A stretch of DNA of 36,932 nucleotides from Phycisphaerae bacterium. Its GTDB lineage: Bacteria; Planctomycetota; Phycisphaerae; UBA1845; Fen-1342. A program made the position numbers and the translations under genes. The notes below the pieces were generated by a model. The model was not told the DNA's origin, ran no database searches, and worked only from the letters and a program-made list of their open reading frames with translations. The stretch lies in assembly GCA_030612705.1 (NCBI GenBank), contig JAUWNI010000028.1, forward strand, positions 1 to 36,932. Direction: 5' to 3'. Below are positions 16,537-23,746 of the stretch, in pieces; within the stretch, counting starts at the first letter, position 1, and the number at the start of each line of letters is the position of its first letter.

Positions 16537-17676
16537 ATGCGATTGCAAGAATTCGAATACCGGGAGTACGTTGGGCAACCCGAGGAATGGCGCATCTCCG
16601 GGTTGAAGCTCGGCTCAGTCAATCTAATAGTAGGAGAAAACGCGACCGGAAAGACTCGTACCCTAAACACCATCCACTCGATGGCTAAGATGCTTCTGCG
16701 GAAGCAGGTCTTTCCAGAGCCACATTGGATAACGAGCTTTGAAGATAATGGCATTAAGTTAGAGTACGACGTGAAGATAGACGAAGGGACCGTCCATCAT
16801 GAAAAGCTTGTCGTGGACGGCACCAAGACTCTTCATCGCGACAAGGATGGAACAGGAACCATTCGGGCCGACGAGGAGGGCAAACACATTAAGTTCAAGG
16901 TGCCCACTTCCGAGCCGGCAGTCCTCACCAAGCGCGATTTGGTCCAGCACCCGTTTCTCGAACCTCTTTATACATGGGCCGATTCGGTTCTCTATTACCC
17001 ATTCAGTTCGCCCATGGGTAAGGACTATCTGGGAGTGTTCTTGGAGTCCGGTGAAGCGAAAGTGGACCCCAGCAACTTTCAAGCGGTCATCGGGATATTC
17101 CGAGATGGTGTCAAGAAGTTCCCGAAGCAATTCGAATCCGATGTTATGGCCGACATGAAGCGTATCGGCTACGACCTGACGGAAGTTGCCGTCGGCCTGG
17201 TTCCCGGTCTCCCATCGGGACTTCCGATTCCCGGTCCGGCGCAAGCGCTGTATGCCCGAGAGCGTGATCTGAAGGGCAAGACATGGCAGACCAAGATGTC
17301 GCAAGGGATGTTTCGAGCCCTCTCGCTGATCATTCAGACCGTGTACGCCGAGCTTACGTCTGACTCAGGGTGCGTAATCATCGACGATATCGGCGAAGGT
17401 CTGGATTACGACCGCTCAACGAAGCTGATTCGGGTTCTGATGGACCGCGCGGAGAAAAGCAAAGTCCAGTTGATCATGGCGACCAATGATCGATTCGTCA
17501 TGAACGCAGTCCCGCTTGAGGCATGGTCTTGTCTGCGCCGGACTCCGGGTGGATGTGAGGTCCTCAACCATCAGAACTCGAAAGACCTTTTTGACGAATT
17601 CAGGCTCACGGGCCTGAACAACTTCGACTTCCTCGCGACCAAGTTCTTGAGCACAGAAAACCAGGACGATGAATAA
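16537..17676 (+). CDS. AAA/ABC-type ATPase, first gene of a split OLD-like pair
   Basis: A 379-aa cytoplasmic ATPase. Walker A is GENATGKT (residues 33-40), preceded by SGLKLGSVNLIV as in AAA_15/AAA_21 and OLD-type ATPases. A signature-like MSQGMFRALSLI is at 254-265, Walker B CVIIDDIGEGLD at 279-290, and IMATNDRF sits where the H-loop is expected, with Asn instead of His. Walker B has Asp-Asp instead of the usual Asp-Glu, though Glu287 is close. ATG 16537 has GGGAGA upstream. Its stop overlaps the next gene by 8 bp. By analogy with PARIS (AriA/AriB) and other ATPase-TOPRIM pairs it may sense phage; this is inference. Confidence 0.8.
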   Translation: MRLQEFEYREYVGQPEEWRISGLKLGSVNLIVGENATGKTRTLNTIHSMAKMLLRKQVFPEPHWITSFEDNGIKLEYDVKIDEGTVHHEKLVVDGTKTLHRDKDGTGTIRADEEGKHIKFKVPTSEPAVLTKRDLVQHPFLEPLYTWADSVLYYPFSSPMGKDYLGVFLESGEAKVDPSNFQAVIGIFRDGVKKFPKQFESDVMADMKRIGYDLTEVAVGLVPGLPSGLPIPGPAQALYARERDLKGKTWQTKMSQGMFRALSLIIQTVYAELTSDSGCVIIDDIGEGLDYDRSTKLIRVLMDRAEKSKVQLIMATNDRFVMNAVPLEAWSCLRRTPGGCEVLNHQNSKDLFDEFRLTGLNNFDFLATKFLSTENQDDE

Positions 17677-18400
17677 GCTAGCCGTCTTCGTGGAAGGGCA
17701 GACTGAACAGCTCTTTATGCAGCGTCTTATCCAGAAAATTGCGGGACGCCGCAAGGTCGCAATCGAACTGCGCAAAGGGTTCTTTGGGGGCAGGTCTGGC
17801 CGGTCTAGGAGTCTTATCCTGCTTGAATCGCCAGATGTGCGCGGCGAGCAGTTCTTCGTGTTAATCGTGGATTCCGCGGCCGAGAACCGCGTAGCATCTG
17901 ACATCCGGGATCAGTACGAGAGCCTTGTTAATGCTGGATACTCACGAGTGCTCGGCCTGCGTGATGTGTACCCACAGTCGCGCAGCAAGATCCCGCTGAT
18001 TAGGCGTGCTGTCGAACGCGTTCTCCCCAAGGGCAGCGTAACCGTTGATATCGTCTTGGCAATAATGGAGATCGAGGCTTGGTTCCTCGCGGAATACACC
18101 CATTTTGAACACCTCTACCCTGGGATTACGCTGGACAAGGTGAACACCGCTATTGGGGATAACGCGCAGACTCTTGACGTTGAGAACATCGCACACCCGA
18201 GCGAAACCCTCAATACCGTTTACCAAATTGTTGGGCGAGCGTATAAGAAGAACAAGGATCGGATTGAACGACTTGTTGAGAAACTTGATTATGCCCGTCT
18301 GTATCTCGAAATCCCCAAACGAGTCAGCGCCCTCAAATGCTTATGCGATCATCTTGATTTGTTTCTGTCGTCGGAAAAGACTCATAAGTCGCCTACGTAG
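17669..18400 (+). CDS. TOPRIM-like / DUF4276-like putative effector
   Basis: A 243-aa protein translated from an ATG that overlaps the ATPase stop by 8 bp. The N-terminus KLAVFVEGQTEQLFMQRLI carries Glu9, as in TOPRIM and DUF4276 folds. FFVLIVDSAAEN holds Asp68 where a TOPRIM DxD would lie, but the second Asp is missing. IMEIEAWFLAE (132-142) is the typical later DUF4276 motif with Glu134 and Glu136. If active, it would be a metal-dependent nuclease controlled by the ATPase; the incomplete DxD makes that uncertain. A GGTGCGTC-type repeat directly follows the gene. Confidence 0.75.
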   Translation: MNKLAVFVEGQTEQLFMQRLIQKIAGRRKVAIELRKGFFGGRSGRSRSLILLESPDVRGEQFFVLIVDSAAENRVASDIRDQYESLVNAGYSRVLGLRDVYPQSRSKIPLIRRAVERVLPKGSVTVDIVLAIMEIEAWFLAEYTHFEHLYPGITLDKVNTAIGDNAQTLDVENIAHPSETLNTVYQIVGRAYKKNKDRIERLVEKLDYARLYLEIPKRVSALKCLCDHLDLFLSSEKTHKSPT

Positions 18401-18407
18401 CCGCGTA

Positions 18408-18466
18408 TGGTGCGTCTTGACGCACCATTTGAATGTGGACCCGGAGTTGGTGCGGCAAGACGCACC
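18408..18466. repeat. Two GGTGCGTC-type hairpins after the ATPase/TOPRIM operon
   Basis: TGGTGCGTC/GACGCACCA (18408-18427) is a perfect 9-bp stem with a 2-nt loop and may act as a terminator. A second member, GGTGCGGCAAGACGCACC, lies at 18449-18466. Confidence 0.75.
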
Positions 18467-18696
18467 CTACGTCCGCCGCGGGGGGCGGACGCTACTTGAA
18501 AGCAGAGTGGCACACACCAAATCCTGAACCCTACGTCCGCCACTCTTCCCCGAACCTCCCGCACTCTTCCCGGGACGTCCCGGACTCTTCCCCGGGGGCG
18601 GGTGGCAAGCCCTCCATGGCACCCGCCGGTGCTCTTCGGTTGGGGTTTTGAAGCCGAGGGTCTGGGAGCAGCGCCGCCAAGGCCGTTGCCGCCGGC
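18467..18696. repeat. Composite repeats before the HU-like gene end
   Basis: Contains ACGTCCGCC...GGCGGACG with TTGAAAGCAGAGTGGCACA nearby, as in the longer copies at 21713 and 23470. It also has three tandem units of about 21 bp based on CACTCTTCCCCG (18540-18600). Confidence 0.6.
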
Positions 18697-19407
18697 CTAG
18701 GTCGGGACGATCGGGTTGCTCAGCCGGCCGCGAAGCAGCGGGCCATGGCCGCGCGGGTGGCGGCGGCGGGCCTCGACTACGTAGGGACCGCTCGCGTCCG
18801 GCGGCATCAGGAACGCCACCTGCTTGGGCGCGTTGGTGAAGACCTGCGCGACGCGCGTCTCGCTCTGGTCCTCGGCGATCAGGAAGACGCCCTCGTCGGG
18901 CCGCGCCGCGTCGTAGTCGAGACGGGTACCGTGCAGAAGCATGGCTTGGCCTGGGGTGTAGCGGCCGGGTCGCTCGTCGGGCACGCCGTCGGTCATGATG
19001 CGGCGGGCTTCGGCCGGATTCGGACCCTTGGGGGTCGGCTCGACCCGCTCGCGGATGAGGTCTCGGCCGGCCTTCGCAACCGCGCGCTTCAGCGCGCCCG
19101 GCAGCACCCAGGCAATGTTGAGCGTCACGTCGGCGTCCTCGATGCGCTCGGGAATGGTGTCGAAGACGCCCTTCATGCCCAGCCGCGAGCGGCCCAGCGG
19201 CCCCAGGTCGGCCTCGCGCCCCTGAAAAGCCAGTTGGCGAACCCATTCGGCGGCAGCGGTCAGGACGGCGACGGCGTCCGCCCGCGTGACCGTCGAGCCA
19301 CCCTCGACGTGGCGGATGAAATCCTCGAACGTGGCCCGCGTGCCGGTATGCAGGATGACGCGGTACGTCCCCGGCCGCACGGTATTCTCTTGAATGCTGA
19401 TCTTCAT
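18697..19407 (-). CDS. HU-like DNA-binding protein with DUF4469 domain
   Basis: A 236-aa protein. The N-terminal part, with TGTRATFEDFIRHVEGGSTVTRADAVAVL, resembles the HU/IHF-like domain found in HU-HIG proteins. Residues from about 125 on, with GRYTPGQAMLLHGTRLDYD and later VFTNAPKQVAFLMPP, resemble the DUF4469 Ig-like domain. Such proteins probably bind DNA and add a beta-sandwich module of unknown role. The ATG at 19407 has a weak AGGGTAGA upstream. The C-terminus is Arg-rich (EARRRHPRGHGP). It sits alone among repeats and is encoded opposite to its neighbours. Confidence 0.78.
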   Translation of the reverse strand: MKISIQENTVRPGTYRVILHTGTRATFEDFIRHVEGGSTVTRADAVAVLTAAAEWVRQLAFQGREADLGPLGRSRLGMKGVFDTIPERIEDADVTLNIAWVLPGALKRAVAKAGRDLIRERVEPTPKGPNPAEARRIMTDGVPDERPGRYTPGQAMLLHGTRLDYDAARPDEGVFLIAEDQSETRVAQVFTNAPKQVAFLMPPDASGPYVVEARRRHPRGHGPLLRGRLSNPIVPT

Positions 19408-19590
19408 TAGAGTCTACCCTGGCACAAGGCGCGCCGCAGGCCGCTGGACACCGCGCTCCGCCGCTGCAAACAGCAATTGATACTGTCACTCTGGCAAAAG
19501 GACCGTATCGTTTCTATATGCGACCATATCAATGCGGCAATGCGATAGTATCATCTTACATGTGATCAGTCAAGCTGGAGTAAGCGCATC

Positions 19591-19622
19591 GCCTCCACCC
19601 CCCCTCCACCCCCCCTCCACCC
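19591..19622. repeat. C-rich 10-bp tandem repeat
   Basis: About three copies of CTCCACCCCC. It could be slippage-prone, but it lies in no gene. Confidence 0.8.
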
Positions 19623-19714
19623 CGCAAGGCCGTAGCGTCGGGGCTCCGTACCCGACGACCGGCGTGATGGGGGCCGATATCTGGGACTGGGTAGCGTGGG
19701 CGTCTCGCCCGCGA

Positions 19715-19903
19715 AGCTGCTACCCACCGCCGCCCGGCCCCAGCGAGCCGAGCTTCCTGTCGGTCGACATGCGCACGCCATGCGTGGTAAACTGCCCCGA
19801 CGAAGGCGGCGGCAAGACCGCCCGCTACATGCTCCGCTGGGTCAGCACGATCGACGAAAAGGGACCGTGGAGCGAAACCGCCAGCGCGACGATTGGGGCG
19901 TGA
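19715..19903 (+). pseudogene. Decayed protein-tail fragment, copy 2
   Basis: Reads PSEPSFLSVDMRTPCVVN, then ARYMLRWVSTIDEKGPWSE and TASATIGA before a stop at 19901. The frame is intact over about 60 codons, but no start or ribosome site fits. It matches copies 1 and 3 closely. Confidence 0.75.
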
Positions 19904-20057
19904 TTGAATGGTGGGCGGTACCCACCCCACGGAACACTATTTGGAATACTGCTGACCCTTCGGTTTGGGCTCAGGGGAGGCACAGTAGTGGCACACACGG
20001 CCAGAGATGCGTGGCTGTCGCTGTTCGTGTTTTTCTCAAAGAAGGAGGCCGAGAACA

Positions 20058-20396
20058 ATGGCGAGAATGATTGCGTTTTGCGGAGCGGATTGTAGCGAGT
20101 GCGAAGGGTATCTCGCCACGCAGGCTGATGATGATAGCAAGCGCGACGAAACAGCAAAGGCGTGGTCTGCGCGCTATAACGCTGAAATCAAGCCCGAACA
20201 AATCAACTGTGACGGGTGTCGCTCGGACGGGCGGAAGTTCTTCTATTGCGCCACGATGTGCGAACTCCGCCAGTGCGGCCTCGACAAGGGGGTGGATAAC
20301 TGCGCCGGATGTGATGAGTATCCGTGCCAGAAACTCGAAGCGTTCTTTCAGGTGACCCCGGAGGCTCGCGCCGTGCTCGATGGGTTGCGAGCGTAG
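20058..20396 (+). CDS. DUF3795-like cysteine-rich protein
   Basis: A 112-aa soluble protein with many Cys residues in pairs: FCGADCSECEGY at the N-terminus, then INCDGCRSDG, CATMCELRQCGL and NCAGCDEYPCQKL. This spacing fits DUF3795, whose members probably bind zinc or iron-sulfur. The function is unknown. AAGGAGG lies 9 nt before ATG 20058, which sets the start; the open frame upstream to 20007 is not supported. It is a single gene with no obvious partner. Confidence 0.88.
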   Translation: MARMIAFCGADCSECEGYLATQADDDSKRDETAKAWSARYNAEIKPEQINCDGCRSDGRKFFYCATMCELRQCGLDKGVDNCAGCDEYPCQKLEAFFQVTPEARAVLDGLRA

Positions 20397-20755
20397 CGCG
20401 AACGGCTCTGTACGTTGCGTCAAGAGGCGCAGCCTACGAACTCCAACCCAGCCACACGTTTCTCCAGCCGCGGGATCACCGCGATCGGTTCAGCGTTCGT
20501 GTGTGCTTTAAGCTCTCAGGTCCGGCATTATCAGACGTCGACGCCTTTGCCCTCCAGCAGAACTTGCCAGGAAACCCGTCAACGGTTGCAAAAAAGTTTG
20601 CCCTGCAGTGGTCTGTTGTTTATACAGGGAGTGGAGTAGGATAGATGGGGCTTTGAGGTTATCGTCACAGCCCCCGTGTAAGTAATATTGCCTCGCGTGT
20701 GAACCGTCGAGTGTTACGACGGGCGCGGGGGGCAACATGTCTAGGAGGTTCTGAT
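20397..20755. other. Intergenic region
   Basis: Starts with a degenerate GGTGCGTC-type repeat (20412-20432). The rest shows no gene and no repeat that I can name. It should contain the promoter of the dockerin protein gene. Confidence 0.5.
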
Positions 20756-21499
20756 ATGCGAATTGTGAGTTTTTTGTTTGGTGGTGGTGTGATTCTGATG
20801 TTGGTGCTCTCGGCGCCGGCGTTCGCGGACACCGTTTACAACAATCAGGCGGACTTTTACGCCGCCGCTGGATCCCTGTCCGTCAAGGACTTCGAGGATG
20901 AGACGCCATGGGCTCACCCGGACGATGCCGGCGTCGGTCAAATGGTCTTCGAGGACTTCACCGCCACTTCGGACCCGGACGCGTTGAAGATCCTGGCGGT
21001 GCCGTGGTACGGGAACCACAACATGACTCCCGGCGGCAGCCAATACCTGTCGGCGGACACCGACATCGGTGGCGTGGGTTCGGACGTAGTCATCGTGTTC
21101 GACTATCCCATCACGGAGTTCGGCCTGTGGATCACTGACAACGAATATAGTGGCGGCTCGGTAACCGTCCATGGGATCGCTAACCCTGTTCCAGCCGGCC
21201 CCGACGGTTGCGAGCACTATTTCGGCATCATCTCCGACGTGCCGTTTACGACCGTCTCGCTCTACATGGGCAACGATAGTCAATGGAGCATGGACGACGT
21301 CGCCTACACGCCCGAGCTGTGCTTCGGCGACCTCGACGGCGACGGCGACGTTGATCTCGCCGACCTCGCGCAACTGCTGTCCAACTACGGGATGACCAGC
21401 GGTGCCGTGTACGAAGACGGCGATCTCGACGAAGACGGCGACGTAGACCTGGCCGATCTGGCAGCATTGCTCTCCGTCTACGGGACGGTTTGCGACTAA
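20756..21499 (+). CDS. Secreted protein with C-terminal dockerin-type repeats
   Basis: A 247-aa exported protein. The signal peptide spans about residues 1-22 (ending LSAPAFA). The body contains VYNNQADFYAAAGSLSVKDF and a beta-rich region with FGLWITDNEYSGG, similar to PEP-CTERM-type extracellular proteins. The C-terminus has two calcium-loop repeats, FGDLDGDGDVDLADLAQLL and DGDLDEDGDVDLADLAALL, as in type I dockerins. In planctomycetes such modules are common outside cellulosomes. AGGAGG 7 nt before ATG 20756 sets the start. No cohesin gene is visible. Confidence 0.88.
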   Translation: MRIVSFLFGGGVILMLVLSAPAFADTVYNNQADFYAAAGSLSVKDFEDETPWAHPDDAGVGQMVFEDFTATSDPDALKILAVPWYGNHNMTPGGSQYLSADTDIGGVGSDVVIVFDYPITEFGLWITDNEYSGGSVTVHGIANPVPAGPDGCEHYFGIISDVPFTTVSLYMGNDSQWSMDDVAYTPELCFGDLDGDGDVDLADLAQLLSNYGMTSGAVYEDGDLDEDGDVDLADLAALLSVYGTVCD

Positions 21500-21528
21500 T
21501 GCACCTAGCCAAAAACTGTTGCATTTCC

Positions 21529-21590
21529 GGGGAGTGCAAGGCTCTGCCTTGCGTTCGTCCAACGAGCAAAGCTGGAGCTTTGCACGCCCC
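21529..21590. repeat. Nested double hairpin
   Basis: GCAAGG/CCTTGC (21536-21552) and GCAAAGCT/AGCTTTGC (21566-21583) lie side by side. The flanks GGGGAGTGCAA and TTTGCACGCCCC can pair across both, giving a cruciform-like form. It may end the dockerin gene transcript. Confidence 0.75.
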
Positions 21591-21712
21591 CAGATATAAG
21601 GGACACCCCAGAGAAAAGGAATATTTTACTTTTTCCCTTTTTCTGTCAGTTCGCGTGCGGCGGTGGTAGGTCCTCGACGTGCAATAGGGATCGACACGTC
21701 CCGTCGATCAGC

Positions 21713-21863
21713 AGCAGTGCGACCTCGAAAGGTCACGGAAGGTCACTGCTTGAAAGCAGTGGCACGCACCGAATCCTGAACACTACGTCCGCCACGGGGG
21801 GCGGACGCTACACACCGAACCCTCGACTCCGCCGTGTTTTTTCCCCATCGAACAGAAACCGCC
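21713..21863. repeat. 150-bp direct repeat, left copy
   Basis: Starts AGCAGTGCGACCTCGAAAGG and contains the hairpin CGTCCGCC/GGCGGACG. It matches 23470-23625 almost throughout, with a few substitutions and a short insertion in the right copy. Weaker similarity continues past both ends. Confidence 0.88.
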
Positions 21864-21879
21864 CGGCTGACATCGCCGC

Positions 21880-22102
21880 CGGGGCTGGAACGGTTTCCCC
21901 GGAGGGGCCGCCGCCGACCGGCCCGCGCGAGCTGAGCTTCCTGTCGGTCGACACGCGCACGCCGTACGTGGCGGAGAACTGAATTGACCGGTTGAAAACC
22001 GGTCCCACATGCAAGACCGCCCACTACATGCTCCGCTGGGTCGCCACGACCGGCGAGAAGGGGCCGTGGAGCGAAACGGCCAGCGTGAAGATTGGGTCGT
22101 AG
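21880..22102 (+). pseudogene. Decayed protein-tail fragment, copy 3, interrupted by a hairpin
   Basis: Reads RELSFLSVDTRTPYVAEN, then a TGA stop. A block containing the hairpin GACCGGTT/AACCGGTC (21986-22004) replaces the middle. The tail resumes as KTAHYMLRWVATTGEKGPW, then SETASVKIGS and a stop at 22100. Confidence 0.75.
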
Positions 22103-22362
22103 GCCAGGCGGTGCGTCGGGGATGTATACCCGCGCCAGCGCTAGGCACAGCACCCGGCCCTCAGAAAAAAACAGGACCGGTGGCTTGGGATGCGAAGACA
22201 GGCTTGTCAGAGCCTGGAGACGGATTAGAATCGGAGAGAAACAGCCCACGACGGTCGTGGACGAGACTCCATCTGGGAAACGTCGGCTCGTTGGTCGGCT
22301 CACACGAATCGGGGTCAGTCAGTTCTGCTGGCTGGACTGACTGTTCCTGTCGGAGGTGTTAC

Positions 22363-23412
22363 ATGCGCACGACTTTGATCATATCCCTGTTAATCGGTTT
22401 CGGCTTCTGCTCGCCCGTGCTCATGGGGCAGCCACCGCAGCCGGAGAACTTGGGCTTCGAGGAGGGCGAGCTGGGCGAAAAGCCCATCGGGTGGAACGTC
22501 ACGATGCCCGGGTACAACGCGACGATTACCGAGGAAGGGGCGAAGACTGGTAAGCGTTGCGCCCTGCTCGCCAGCATTAAGGGCGAAAAGAAGGCTCCGT
22601 TCGGCAATCTCATGCAGTCCATCGATGCCACCAAGTACCGGGGTAAATGCGTCCGCCTGCGCGCGGCGGTGCGGGCCGAGGTCACCGGTGATGAGAACGC
22701 TGCCCAACTGTGGTTCCGGGTCGACCGCCCGAACAAGACGATGGGCTTCTTCGACAATATGGCTGACCGGCCAATCCGCGACAAGGAGTGGAAATACTAC
22801 GAAATCGTCGCCCACGTCCACCGCGACGCCGAGTCGCTGAACTTCGGCCTTATGCTCCGGGTCGACGGCCGCGCCTGGCTGGACGATGTTTCGCTGGAGC
22901 CCATCGGCGCCGCCGACCAGGACTACCTGGACGGCAAGCCACTGAACCTCGGCCTCGAGGACGGCAAGCTGGGCGAAAAGCCCATCTGGTGGATCGCCCC
23001 GACGCCCGGCTACAGCGCGACGCTCACCGAGGACAACCCCAAGAGCGGCAAGCGCTGCGCCGTGCTCGCGCCCGTGGCGGGGGCGCAGAAGTACCAGTTC
23101 GGCAATCTCATGCAGACGGTCGACGCCGCCAAGTACCGGGGCAAGCGCGTTTGCCTGCGCGCCGCCATCCGGGCGGAAGTGTCGGGCGACAACCGCGTTC
23201 AGATGTGGCTGCGGGTTGACCGGCCGAACAAGCAGGTGGGGTTCTTCGATAACATGCAAGACCGGCCGATTCGCGACGCGCAGTGGAAGTACTACGAAAT
23301 CGTGGGTGACATCGACAAGGACGCCGAGTGGCTGAACTTCGGGCTCATGCTCATAGACGACGGCCGCGCCTGGCTGGACGATGTTTCGGTGAAGATCGTC
23401 AAAGGCAACTAA
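22363..23412 (+). CDS. Secreted protein with two tandem beta-sandwich (CBM-like) repeats
   Basis: A 349-aa exported protein with a signal peptide ending near VLMGQ. Two closely similar halves follow, about residues 29-185 and 197-349. Each starts NLGFEEGELGEKPIGW or NLGLEDGKLGEKPIWW, contains GNLMQS(T)ID(V)A, VDRPNK and DRPIRDKEWKYYEIV, and ends RAWLDDVS. The N-G-F/L-E start and D-D-V end are typical of galactose-binding-like or CBM4/9-type jelly rolls. The ligand is unknown. Start ATG 22363 has GGAGG upstream. The close similarity of the halves implies a recent internal duplication. The gene is bracketed by 150-bp direct repeats. Confidence 0.82.
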   Translation: MRTTLIISLLIGFGFCSPVLMGQPPQPENLGFEEGELGEKPIGWNVTMPGYNATITEEGAKTGKRCALLASIKGEKKAPFGNLMQSIDATKYRGKCVRLRAAVRAEVTGDENAAQLWFRVDRPNKTMGFFDNMADRPIRDKEWKYYEIVAHVHRDAESLNFGLMLRVDGRAWLDDVSLEPIGAADQDYLDGKPLNLGLEDGKLGEKPIWWIAPTPGYSATLTEDNPKSGKRCAVLAPVAGAQKYQFGNLMQTVDAAKYRGKRVCLRAAIRAEVSGDNRVQMWLRVDRPNKQVGFFDNMQDRPIRDAQWKYYEIVGDIDKDAEWLNFGLMLIDDGRAWLDDVSVKIVKGN

Positions 23413-23746
23413 CACGCAGCCGCTGGTTGGGTTGGGGCGGGTGGCACTGACGGTGTGGCACTGCTCTTGAGCAGTGCGACCTCGAAAGGTCACGGAAGGG
23501 CACTGCTTGAAAGTAGTGGCACACACCGAATCCCGAACCCCGAATCCTACGTCCGCCACGGGGGGCGGACGCTACACACCGAACCCTCGACCCCTCCGCG
23601 TTTTTCCCCCATCCGGCAGAAATCGCTTGGTTGACGTAGCCGACGGGGCAGAGCGCTGGTAACATACGTCGCCAGTAACGTGCCCATCTTGTGCGCGGGC
23701 CGGGATGGAGCACGCCGCCGCAGCGAGAAAGGAAGATACGCATAAC
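23413..23746. other. Intergenic region dominated by a 150-bp repeat
   Basis: Most of this gap is the right copy of the direct repeat (23470-23625) and its weaker extension. The rest contains the upstream region of the next radical SAM gene. Confidence 0.6.
23470..23625. repeat. 150-bp direct repeat, right copy
   Basis: Partner of 21713-21863, in the same orientation. It includes CACCGAATCCCGAACCCC heptamer variants and the CGTCCGCC/GGCGGACG hairpin. Confidence 0.88.

Larger units (their letters stand above)
19408..20057. other. Intergenic region with a decayed fragment and C-rich tandem repeat
   Basis: About 650 bp. It holds the upstream region of the HU-like gene, where GATACT near 19475 and AGTATC near 19545 could be an operator pair (weak). 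It also has three tandem CTCCACCCCC-like units at 19591-19622 and the protein-tail fragment at 19715-19903. Confidence 0.5.
21500..22362. other. Long repeat-rich intergenic region
   Basis: About 860 bp with a double hairpin at 21529-21590, a 150-bp direct repeat at 21713-21863, and the interrupted protein-tail fragment at 21880-22102. The frame of the next gene is open back to 22009, but only because it reads the fragment out of frame. Confidence 0.6.

Noticed and set aside
19475..19549. GATACT/AGTATC operator for the HU-like gene
   Set aside because: Only a 6-bp inverted match about 70 bp apart; too weak to list as a site.
22009..22362. N-terminal extension of the duplicated-domain protein
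   Set aside because: It is Arg-rich, reads a decayed fragment out of frame, and leaves the signal peptide internal.
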